DNA of 64,000 nucleotides. It comes from DATMER01 sp963741305 (lineage in GTDB: Bacteria; Acidobacteriota; Thermoanaerobaculia; Multivoradales; UBA5704). Below, piece by piece: positions 1 through 7,462 of the stretch. The translations under genes and the position numbers were made by a program. Within the stretch, counting starts at the first letter, position 1. Each line of letters starts with the position of its first letter. The stretch covers positions 4,154,001 to 4,218,000 of the forward strand of contig CAVUHL010000003.1 of assembly GCA_963741305.1 (NCBI GenBank), read 5' to 3'. Under the pieces are notes generated by a model, which made no database searches, was not told where the DNA came from, and saw only the letters and a program-made list of their open reading frames with translations.

Positions 1-2
1 TC

Positions 3-236
3 TCCGCGACCTTCACGGGCCTGACGCTGACGGTCCCCTTCTTCACCTACTTCGCCCATGCCCTCTCGCAGGCGGCGGCGGGCGACCGCTCGGGCGTCTA
101 CCTCCAGCTCGGCGTGGCCATGTTCCTGTTCTTTCTGGTCACTTTCCTCCCCCGCTTCCTGCAGGCGCGGAAGAGACGAGAGAAGTACCGGGCGCTTTTG
201 GCTCGCCGGCAGGGACGGAACAGGCCGGTATCGTAG
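3..236 (+). CDS. Membrane protein, C-terminal fragment
   Basis: This reading frame is open from the window edge to a TAG stop at 234-236 and gives 77 residues. It has two hydrophobic stretches, around residues 5-20 and 45-60, and ends in a strongly basic tail (RKRREKYRALLARRQGRNR), which suggests an integral membrane protein with a cytoplasmic C-terminus. The start and most of the protein lie outside the window, so no family can be named. It converges on the TonB receptor, whose stop is 26 bp away. Confidence 0.55.
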   Translation, partial: SATFTGLTLTVPFFTYFAHALSQAAAGDRSGVYLQLGVAMFLFFLVTFLPRFLQARKRREKYRALLARRQGRNRPVS

Positions 237-261
237 ATCAGGGCGCCTGCCACCCGATCCC

Positions 262-2391
262 TCAGTACCTCCACTCGACGACCAGCCGGGCCGATCGCGG
301 CTCGGCCGGGTGGAAATGGATGTCCTCCACCGCCTCCGTCTCGCCGGGCAACCTCGATTCGTACAGGTATTCGATGTCGCTCACGCTTTCGCCCAACAGG
401 TTGAAGCCCTGGACCACGAGCCGCAGACCGTTGCCGAAGTCATAACCAAGGATGCCGTTGACCAGCGTCGAGGAGCCCGACTCGACGCTGCCGTCCTCGA
501 TCAGCGGGCGCGGGCCGAAGTAGCGCAGCCGCAGGCTGCCGAAGGCCTTTCCGAGGCCCTCGACCGAAACCCCGGCCGCGAGGGTCCGTTCGATTGCACC
601 CGGGATCTGGTCCCCGGCGGGGTCCTCGTCCCGGAAACGGGCCCGCGAGAGGGCGCCGTCGGCGTCGATCGAGAGCCAGGGACGCGGACGCCAGAAGCTC
701 TGGAGCTCGATCCCCGTCCGCCGGCTCGGACGGCTCGCCTCGGTGCCGCCAGCATCGCCGATGAAGACCAGCTCGGAATCCAGCTCCAGGCCGAACGCCG
801 TGACCGCGGCCTGAAGGCCGGGCACGAGCTCCGTCCGGACACCGAAGTCTGCGCTCGTCGCCCGTACCAGGGGATCTACCCTTCCGACCGGCTCGCCCGT
901 ACGCGGGTCCACCCGGATGGTGGCGCCGCGCGCGTCGTTGCTGTGAAAGCCGTTGCCGGCGTTCAGGTAGACCTCCGTCTTTTTCCACGGGCCGAGGATG
1001 AGCGAAAGCTTCGGGCTCAGGAGGACGCTGTCCTCGGTCCCCGAGTTCTCCGGCAGGCTGCTCTCCACCTCGGCCCGGTAGTAGTCGGCGCGCAGGCCCG
1101 TGACCGTACGCAGCCAGGGGTTCCAGCGCACCCGCGCCTGCGCGTAGGGGCCGGCGCCGAGCTGGCGCACGTCGTCCTGCCGCGTGGTGGAGAGCCGCTC
1201 CCGCTCGCGGGTGTGGAAGAGGCCGTTCGAGATGTCGTCTCCGCGCGCCTGCAGGCCTGCCGCGACCTCGACCTCCCGCTCCTGCCAGCTCAGAGCCCAC
1301 TGGCGCTCGACCTCGAAGCCCGCAACGAAGCGGTCGTCTGCCTGCTCGAACTGGTCCCCGTTGACAGGATCGTCCAGGAAATAGGTGAAGTTCGAGAAGA
1401 GCGAGAGGCCGTAATCGAACGCGTAACCCCTCACCCGAGTGAGAGAGCGCGCGTCCCCCTGCCGCAGCTCGGCGGACAGGCTGTAGCGGTGAGAGCTCCC
1501 GCGGTCCGAGGTATCGATCATGCCGAAGCGGGAGATCAGGCCCTGGTCCACCGCCCGGCGCGGGATCTGGTCGGCCGCATTCCAGTCTCCGTCATAGCCC
1601 ATGGCGGTGAGGGTGAACCCGCGCGCCCCATCGCCGCGTGAGTAGCGGAGCAGGCCGTTAACCTTGCGGTAATCCTCGGGGAGATCCCACGGGCCGTCGT
1701 TGCGCAGTCCCTCGATGGCGCCGAGAAGCTGGCCGCCGCCGGTGTCGATTGAATCGGCGGCGACGAGGCGGTTGTAGCCGTAGCTGCCGCCGGTGGCCTG
1801 GACGATGCCCTGCGGAAGCGAGTTGGCGATCTCCATGTCGGCGGCTCCGGCCGCGGAGAAGTCCCCCTCGTCGGCGTAGTAAGCGCCCTTCTTGTAATGC
1901 ACCCTCTCGACGACCTCCGGGATCAGGAAGTTGAGGTCGCTGTACCCCTGCCCGTGGCCGTGAGTAGGCATGTTGACCGGGATGCCGTCGACCGTGACGC
2001 GGAAGTCCGTGCCGTGGTCGAGGTTGAAACCGCGGAGGAAGTACTGGTTCGCCTTGCCGCTGCCGCTGTGCTGGGTGACGATCACGCCCGGCACGGTCTC
2101 CAGCAGCTCGCCGGGACGGAGGATCGGACGCCGCTCCAGGTCGGAGCTGCCGGTGACGCCCTCACTCGCCGAGTCCGCGATCTCCAGCATGTCGGAGTCG
2201 CGGCCGGTCACCTCGATCGCATCGTAGACCTGAAGCCTCTCTTCCTGCGTGGTTTCCTCGGCCGGCTCGGCCGGTTTCTCCTGGTCCCCGTCCTTCTGCT
2301 CCTGCGCCGCTGCCGGTCCGCAGAGCAGCGCTATTGCCAACACGGGAATCCAGGCGGCTCGGATTCCCTTCTTCAGCCAGATCACAGACAT
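262..2391 (-). CDS. TonB-dependent outer membrane receptor
   Basis: The 709-residue product is an outer-membrane beta-barrel that should import a ligand using TonB energy. It has a signal peptide (about residues 1-29, ending CGPAAAQ), an acidic linker, a TonB-box-like AIEVTG stretch and a plug domain at about 70-180. The plug contains LLETVPGVIV, QYFLRGFNLDHGTDF and VDGIPVNMPTHGHGQGYSD. The rest is barrel, closing on an aromatic residue (VVEWRY). The ATG at 2389-2391 is chosen because an AGGAGGAAGAG ribosome-binding site precedes it. It is the last gene of a minus-strand group with the sialidase-like lipoprotein and a second, broken receptor. The substrate is unknown; the Cys/His-rich protein upstream hints at a metal or metal chelate, but that is only inference. 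Confidence 0.9.
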   Translation of the reverse strand: MSVIWLKKGIRAAWIPVLAIALLCGPAAAQEQKDGDQEKPAEPAEETTQEERLQVYDAIEVTGRDSDMLEIADSASEGVTGSSDLERRPILRPGELLETVPGVIVTQHSGSGKANQYFLRGFNLDHGTDFRVTVDGIPVNMPTHGHGQGYSDLNFLIPEVVERVHYKKGAYYADEGDFSAAGAADMEIANSLPQGIVQATGGSYGYNRLVAADSIDTGGGQLLGAIEGLRNDGPWDLPEDYRKVNGLLRYSRGDGARGFTLTAMGYDGDWNAADQIPRRAVDQGLISRFGMIDTSDRGSSHRYSLSAELRQGDARSLTRVRGYAFDYGLSLFSNFTYFLDDPVNGDQFEQADDRFVAGFEVERQWALSWQEREVEVAAGLQARGDDISNGLFHTRERERLSTTRQDDVRQLGAGPYAQARVRWNPWLRTVTGLRADYYRAEVESSLPENSGTEDSVLLSPKLSLILGPWKKTEVYLNAGNGFHSNDARGATIRVDPRTGEPVGRVDPLVRATSADFGVRTELVPGLQAAVTAFGLELDSELVFIGDAGGTEASRPSRRTGIELQSFWRPRPWLSIDADGALSRARFRDEDPAGDQIPGAIERTLAAGVSVEGLGKAFGSLRLRYFGPRPLIEDGSVESGSSTLVNGILGYDFGNGLRLVVQGFNLLGESVSDIEYLYESRLPGETEAVEDIHFHPAEPRSARLVVEWRY

Positions 2392-2488
2392 CCTCTTCCT
2401 CCTGGTCGAGCGCCAGTTGCCAGGGCGCTTCAAGACCGGTACGTCCCCGGCACCCTGGTGGATGACCAGAGAAAGTCTACAACTCCGC

Positions 2489-3709
2489 TCAGTGTCCGGA
2501 ATGGGAGGCACTGGCGGCATCACACGACCCGGCAAGCCCGCCCTTCTCGGCCACGACCCAATCGGCGACCACGACCTGGGGACCGGTACCGCTCCAGCAG
2601 GTGAAGGCAACGGTCGCGGCGTTTCCTGCCACCGCCCAGCGCGGATAGCTCCCTCCTGGCGCCACCTGCCGTGGCGGCTCCCAACGATCCGCCCCGGGAG
2701 CGCGGACCTGGGCCAGCAGCGCCTGCTTCCCCTCTCCTGCGGACTCATAGAGCACCACCAGGCCGCCCTCCGGCAGAGCCCCCAGCTCGGGATGCCGCAC
2801 CATTCCTCCCTGACCGGCGGCCGCGACCAGGGTCCGCGGAGAAAACGTGGCTCCGCCGTCTGCCGAAGAGGCGGCGTAGATCCCCGCCGGTCCTTCGCCG
2901 GCCGTGAACCAGACGGCCCACAACGAGCCGTCCGTCTGGGCCAGGCGGGCGCCGGTGTGCGGACAGCCCTGGAGCTTCCAGCCGTCGGCCGACACCTTCC
3001 TGCCCCGGTCGAACCCGCTCCCGGCTCCCTCCGCCCGCAGCAGCCGGAAGTCCCGGACGTCATCCTCGGAGTCACGGTAGGCGAGCCAGACCTCGCCCTG
3101 GCGGCCGGCGAGCAGCGCCGTGCCACAGCACTCGCAGGCCTCGGGATCCAGCGTGACCGGTGCAGCCGCTCCCCAGCGCGCACGCAGCCCCATGCGCCCC
3201 GTGCTGTCGTCGAGCCAGGCGAAGACGGGCTCGCCCCCGGGCGTCACCGCGGACGACAGGAACGAGTGCGCTCCGATCCGCTCGGGATGCAGGAGCTCCG
3301 GATGGCTCCAGTGCGCCCCGCCGTCCGCGGAGCGCTGGAGACGGATCTCGTTCTTCCACTTTCCCGGCAGCGCCACGGGATAGGCCACGACCAGCTTGCC
3401 GCCAGGCAGGACCTCCAGGGCTGGTGGCGTTTCGCCGTGGGCCGTGACCGATAATCCGGCGGGCGAGACCCGCACCGGAGCCGCGGAGCGCGGCCCCAGC
3501 CGCCGGTAGAACACGGCGGGGCCGCCCGGCCCCTCTTCGACATAAGCGACGTGGAGGGTTCCGTCCGCCTCCTTCCGGAGGCTCGGATCGCGCCCAGGAA
3601 ACGAGGCCTGCAGGCCGCGGGGCGTGGCGAGATCCTCGCCAGCCCCGCAGCCGAGCGCCAGGAGACCTCCCGCCGCAAGCACCGGCAGCCAAAGCCTGCA
3701 GCGCGTCAT
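2489..3709 (-). CDS. Sialidase-like (BNR/Asp-box) lipoprotein
   Basis: The protein has 406 residues and begins with a lipoprotein signal whose lipobox LALGC puts the modified cysteine at residue 21, so it should be membrane-anchored. The body resembles a BNR/sialidase beta-propeller: two Asp-box motifs are visible, RSADGGAHWS near the middle and SADGGATFS further on. I do not see a convincing sialidase catalytic set, so a binding or accessory role beside the two TonB receptors is as likely as hydrolysis. Its ATG at 3707-3709 overlaps the TGA of the upstream receptor gene (ATGA), which indicates translational coupling. A 97-bp gap separates it from the downstream receptor. Confidence 0.75.
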   Translation of the reverse strand: MTRCRLWLPVLAAGGLLALGCGAGEDLATPRGLQASFPGRDPSLRKEADGTLHVAYVEEGPGGPAVFYRRLGPRSAAPVRVSPAGLSVTAHGETPPALEVLPGGKLVVAYPVALPGKWKNEIRLQRSADGGAHWSHPELLHPERIGAHSFLSSAVTPGGEPVFAWLDDSTGRMGLRARWGAAAPVTLDPEACECCGTALLAGRQGEVWLAYRDSEDDVRDFRLLRAEGAGSGFDRGRKVSADGWKLQGCPHTGARLAQTDGSLWAVWFTAGEGPAGIYAASSADGGATFSPRTLVAAAGQGGMVRHPELGALPEGGLVVLYESAGEGKQALLAQVRAPGADRWEPPRQVAPGGSYPRWAVAGNAATVAFTCWSGTGPQVVVADWVVAEKGGLAGSCDAASASHSGH

Positions 3710-5069
3710 GGCCGTCCTCTCCCCCAGCGATACTCCAGGCCGGCGAAAAAGGACCGGCCATCCCCCGGGAGGAACTGCGCCGAGTCCCGGCCCCGCGCAT
3801 CGGCTATCACGCCGGTCGTGGCCGCGTAGGGCTCATCCGTGAGGTTCCGTGCCTCGACGAAAGCCGCCATTCCCTGCGCCGGCCGGTAGCCCACCTTCAA
3901 CCCGAAGATCCTGTAGGGATCGGCGAACAGCGTATTGGCGTGGTCCACCGGATACCTCTCCGGCACCCACTCGACGCTCGGCCCGCCATAGAGGCCGGCT
4001 GGACGCTCCCAGAGCAGCTCGGCGCGATGGAAGTGAGGCGGCATGCCGGCGAGCCGGTTGTCCCCGAACGCCGGATCGCCGTCGAACTCGAAACGGCTCC
4101 AGATGTAGACATGCCGGAGACGGACGGTATCTCCGTTCAGAGGCAGGCGCAGCTCCCAGCCGACCTCGGCTCCCGCGTGGACGGTCCGGTCCGCGTTGAT
4201 CGTCCCCAGCGGATTCCCCACCGCGTCGTTGAGGCTGAGCAGCTCGCCGAAGTCGTCGGACTTCTGGTCGAGGACCTGAAAGATGGGATGGTCCAGATGC
4301 TTGCTGGACCAGAACGTCGAGACGTCCAGCCGCTGGGTGGAAGAAAGAAGGAACGTCGTCCGTCCCGACAGGCGCAGCAGGTCGAAATTGCGCTGCTGAT
4401 CCAGAGCGACGTTGCCGGCCGCGGCCTGGCGGGGATCGTCTTCGAGCTGGGCCTTGGTGAGATTGCCGGGCAGCTCGGAATTCGTCCGCACGGCCGAGAT
4501 CCAGAAGCGCGTCTCGCGCCGGGGGGAGTGCCGCAGGCCCAGGTTGCCGAAGAAGCGCTGCGTGCTCTGCACCGCGTGCTCGCGGAAGCTGTCCTGCCCG
4601 AAGTGGGTCAGGGAGCCGTAGTAGTCGAAGCCGCCGCGGACGCCGCCGGCCTCGACCTGTCCGCGCTGATAGCCGAAAGCGCCACCCTCGACGCGGACTT
4701 CGGCCGGCAGGGCGTCATGCCCGGTGGGCGAGACGTAATTGATGGCGCCGCCCAGGGTGGCCGCGCCGTGCTCCAGGCCGTTCGGTCCGCGGAAGACCTC
4801 GATGTACCGGGTGCTCAGGGGCTCGACCGCCTGGAAGTCGAAGGCCCCGTCCGCGAGATTCAAGGGCACGCCGTCCTGCAGCAGCTCTCGACCGTCAGCG
4901 TCGGCGCGTCCGCCCCGGTGACGGTGATCTCGTCCTCATACCTGGGTGCCTCGCTCTCCTTCTCCTCTTCGCTCTGCTTCGGGTCGCCGGGCTCCTGCGC
5001 CCAGGCTGGTCCAGCGGCGAGAGCCGCCAGCAGGACCCACACACACGTCATTCCACAGAATCTCCGCAT
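3706..5069 (-). pseudogene. TonB-dependent receptor with plug deletion and frameshift
   Basis: The N-terminal piece (4860-5069) starts at an ATG with GGAG upstream and encodes a signal peptide (VWVLLAALAAGPAWAQ), an acidic linker and the TonB-box region DEITVTG, then runs into a stop just past DAPTLTVES. The remaining gene continues in another frame from ELLQDGVPLNLADGAFDFQ through RGPNGLEHGAATLGGAINY to the barrel end at 3706. In this family about 90-100 plug residues lie between those two points; here they are absent. A deletion plus frame change near 4883 explains it. The downstream open part could start only at a GTG inside the plug, without a signal peptide, so the gene as given cannot make a working receptor. 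It may be a true pseudogene or an assembly error. Confidence 0.8.
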
Positions 5070-5138
5070 GGAGCTTCTCCTGTTCCGGTTGATCCGGTTT
5101 CGCGTTTCCACGGTTGTCCGCCGCAAGGGCGGAAGGTC

Positions 5139-5531
5139 TTACGCGGAGCGGAAGAACCGAGGAGGAGGCGCCTCGGGAGAGCGGGAGAAGGACAAGGGGA
5201 CGCGAAACTCGACGAGCGGCCAGGTTCCAGCCGGAGCCAGGATCGGCCCGCCCGCCTGCCAGCTCCGCAGCAGAAGCCAGCCGCGCAGATCGAAGCTGAC
5301 GACGAGAGCTGCCCCTGAAGACTCCTGGGAGGAGCGGATCGAGCAGCCTGTTTTCTGCCCCTCCATGTGGCAGTGCGCTCCCTTCTTACCAGCCGCCAGC
5401 GCGCAGATGCATGCGGCCTTGCTCATCCCGCAAGCGCAGTTGTGCTGGTCGGCGAACAGGCCCACCAAAGGGATCAGCGGCACCAAGGCGCAGAGCAGGG
5501 CAACGAGCTTGCGCAGGGTAGAAGCACGCAT
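5139..5531 (-). CDS. Small secreted Cys/His-rich protein
   Basis: A protein of about 130 residues with a signal-type N-terminus (MRASTLRKLVALLCALVPL). A cysteine- and histidine-rich stretch follows: HNCACGMSKAACIC, then GAHCHMEGQKTGC. Such spacing suggests binding of a soft metal such as copper or zinc, or disulfides; no family is recognised. The ATG at 5529-5531 gives a clean signal peptide; an upstream ATG at 5591 would add 20 residues before it and leave only 17 bp to the divergent regulator gene. It lies just upstream of the broken TonB receptor on the same strand (69 bp), so it is probably the first gene of that locus. Confidence 0.6.
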   Translation of the reverse strand: MRASTLRKLVALLCALVPLIPLVGLFADQHNCACGMSKAACICALAAGKKGAHCHMEGQKTGCSIRSSQESSGAALVVSFDLRGWLLLRSWQAGGPILAPAGTWPLVEFRVPLSFSRSPEAPPPRFFRSA

Positions 5532-5608
5532 CGAGGGGCAAGTGTACCAGTAGAGAGGAGCTGGACTTGAAGCGCGGGCACGCTTTGCCATAGAGTTGTC
5601 TTCACCTT

Positions 5609-6043
5609 ATGAGCGAAGACCTTCGGCAGTTGCGCGCCGTTCTGCGGCAGGCGATCAGTGCCTCCCGTCTGTCCGCCCGTCAGATCGAGACGTCCATGGG
5701 GCTCGGCCATGGCAACCTCGAGCGCATCCTCGACGGCAGGAACGATCTCCGGGTGCGCCACCTCCTGGCCCTCGCCAAGCTGTTGAAGATCCCCCCGCAG
5801 GATTTCCTGGAGCTGGGCGTCCCCCAGCCGGACGCCGGGACGAAATACCGCCTCAAGGACTGGATCATGCCTCCCGTGTTCAGCCCGCCCAACTCGGAAA
5901 CGACGACGGACGCACCCGTTGCCGATCTGGGAAAGCTGGTGCGCGATGCGGTGCAGGAGGCGCTGGGCACGGACCTGAAGGATGCCATCCGTGCCGTGGT
6001 ACGGGACGAGATGGACGGCAAGACCCCCAAAGCCAAGCGGTAA
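5609..6043 (+). CDS. XRE-family helix-turn-helix regulator
   Basis: 144 residues. The N-terminal 70 form a Cro/C1-type helix-turn-helix: SASRLSARQIETSMGLGHG, then LERILDGRNDLRVRHLLALAK and the typical IPPQDFLELG ending. The C-terminal half (about 75-144) is a linker and a helical stretch, LGKLVRDAVQEALGTDLKDA, which may dimerise. It is transcribed divergently from the Cys/His-rich protein of the TonB locus, so that locus is a plausible target, and its stop is 17 bp before the first 21-bp repeat array. Its ribosome-binding site is weak. Confidence 0.8.
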   Translation: MSEDLRQLRAVLRQAISASRLSARQIETSMGLGHGNLERILDGRNDLRVRHLLALAKLLKIPPQDFLELGVPQPDAGTKYRLKDWIMPPVFSPPNSETTTDAPVADLGKLVRDAVQEALGTDLKDAIRAVVRDEMDGKTPKAKR

Positions 6044-6060
6044 CCTCGATCGGCCCGGTG

Positions 6061-6480
6061 GTCCGAAACCGGCGATCTTCTGTCCGATTCCTCTGCGCTG
6101 CTGTCCGATAACTCTCTGCGGCTGTCCGAAAACTCTTCACCGCAGTCCGAAAACTCTCGACCGTAGTCCGAGCTTGCTCCACCGTAGTCCGATCTTGCTT
6201 CGCTACTGTCCGATCTTGCTCCGTCGCAGTCCGAAAACTCCACGCCGCAGTCCGAAAACTTCGCGGTTTGGTCCGAAAACTTTACGCACCTGTCCGATTA
6301 ATTCGGCCGTTAGTCCGAAAACTTCGGCGAGCTGTCCGATGAATTGGCCTCTTAGTCCGATTTGTTCGCGACTTGGTCCGATGAATTCGTCTTTTGGTCC
6401 GATGAATTGCCGCCGTTGTCCGAAAACTTCGGGACTTGGTCCGATAAATCTGGGGTTTTGTCCGAAAAATCAGCGCGGCG
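6061..6480. repeat. Array 1: 20 tandem 21-bp degenerate repeats
   Basis: The hexamer GTCCGA occurs exactly every 21 bp, at 6061, 6082, 6103 and so on to 6460, with no slip in 20 units. After the hexamer come six semi-conserved bases (AAAACT, TCTTGC and TGAATT types) and then about eight bases that differ in almost every unit, ending in CT, CA, TA, TG or TT. Read on the plus strand from the TCC, the units give heptads such as SENF, SDLA and SDEL, but that frame has five stops. The array fills the gap between the convergent XRE and STN genes; the last unit overlaps the STN stop codon. Function unknown. Confidence 0.95.
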
Positions 6481-6838
6481 CGACCACCCAGAGGCGGCCG
6501 TCGATGTCAGCGCCCATCCCCTGAGTCTTGAGGATGAGGTAGAGCGCCTGGTCCCAAGGTACGTCCTTGAGCTCGACCGTCACGGAGCCCTGCACCCTCG
6601 GATCGAGGACCAGGTTGAAGCCCGCGAGCTTGGCAAACGTCCGGACGACGTCCTGCAGCGGCGCCTTGTGCAGGCTGACGGTGATCGGGAAGCCGGTCCA
6701 CCGTCCCTGAGCGGCAGGCCCCTGCCCGCGCTCGACGACTCCGTAGCCGTCGAGGGTGACCGACCGGGGAGGAATCTCGGCTCCCTGGGCGGGCAGGGCG
6801 AGGCACAGGGTGAGGAGAGCGGGCAGGAAAGGGCTCAT
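6470..6838 (-). CDS. Secretin/TonB short N-terminal (STN) domain protein
   Basis: 122 residues. A short signal peptide (about 1-19, LTLCLALPAQGA) precedes a compact STN-type domain as in PilQ/secretin N-termini: ITVSLHKAPLQDVVRTFAK, then GFNLVLDPRVQGSVTVELK and VPWDQALYLILKTQGMG. In secretins this domain is followed by the outer-membrane ring; here the protein stops after it, so it is a stand-alone periplasmic module, perhaps a pilotin-like or assembly factor. It follows the transglycosylase and membrane-protein genes on the same strand (30 bp gap), pointing to envelope work. Confidence 0.75.
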   Translation of the reverse strand: MSPFLPALLTLCLALPAQGAEIPPRSVTLDGYGVVERGQGPAAQGRWTGFPITVSLHKAPLQDVVRTFAKLAGFNLVLDPRVQGSVTVELKDVPWDQALYLILKTQGMGADIDGRLWVVAPR

Positions 6839-6868
6839 GGTTCAATTGTACACAGCCGGCCGGCTTCC

Positions 6869-7462
6869 TCAGAGTGGTGCCGTGCTCGCGACGCTCGCGG
6901 CTACGGGCTGGTCGTCCTCGAGCCAGAACCTCACTGTGTCGGCGTCGATCTTCCTCTTGGTATCGGCCTCGACGACGATCCAATTGAGGTTGACCCTGAC
7001 CCGGTTGCCCAGGGAGTCCCGGAGGCGGACCAGGTGGGGAGGGCTCACCTGCCAGTCGACGGCTCCGATCCCGAGCTTCCTATCTTCCCAGCGATCCTCC
7101 CGAGGGTCTTCCGGTTCCCCGAACGGAGGCTCGAGCCGGATTCGACTCCCTTTGAACTCCAGGTAGACGGCCAGCTTGGCCTTGCAGTCGTTCTGCCCGG
7201 TCAGGCGCATCTCCATCGAGTCCCATTGACTCAGGGGTACGACATCCGGATGGATGAGCTTGGCATCGAGGCAATTCTTCCAATCGGGAGGAGGCTCGAC
7301 GACTGTCGCTACCTTGGTCTTCGGTCCGATCAGGGTCGTCAACGTATCCTTGGCTTTGGTCATCGCCACACCCAGAGCGGTAATGGTGACAACCACGGTG
7401 ACGACCTTGCCGAGGTTGTTGTTGATCCGGTCCAGGAACGAGGGCTTCGGATTTTTGGTCAT
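6869..7462 (-). CDS. Single-pass membrane protein, unknown function
   Basis: 197 residues with one N-terminal membrane segment at about 18-34 (VVTVVVTITALGVAMT), then a soluble domain with two cysteines (NCLDAK and NDCKAK). No known family is recognised. The ATG overlaps the stop of the lytic transglycosylase gene (ATGA at 7459-7462), so the two are translationally coupled, and the STN gene follows 30 bp later. The simplest reading is an envelope protein working with the transglycosylase. Confidence 0.7.
   Translation of the reverse strand: MTKNPKPSFLDRINNNLGKVVTVVVTITALGVAMTKAKDTLTTLIGPKTKVATVVEPPPDWKNCLDAKLIHPDVVPLSQWDSMEMRLTGQNDCKAKLAVYLEFKGSRIRLEPPFGEPEDPREDRWEDRKLGIGAVDWQVSPPHLVRLRDSLGNRVRVNLNWIVVEADTKRKIDADTVRFWLEDDQPVAASVASTAPL

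Noticed and set aside
58..1641. Long plus-strand open frame opposite the first TonB receptor
   Set aside because: It is antisense to a clear receptor, has no domain or signal peptide and follows from high GC.
6061..6480. CRISPR array
   Set aside because: The constant part is six bases and the variable part 15; there is no 20-40 base repeat, no 30-base spacers and no cas gene.
6061..6480. Diversity-generating retroelement variable region
   Set aside because: No reverse transcriptase or template repeat is seen, and changes are not limited to template adenines.
5982..6524. Heptad-repeat protein encoded across array 1
   Set aside because: It starts inside the XRE gene without ribosome-binding site and overlaps the STN gene; stop-free reading follows from a 21-bp period.
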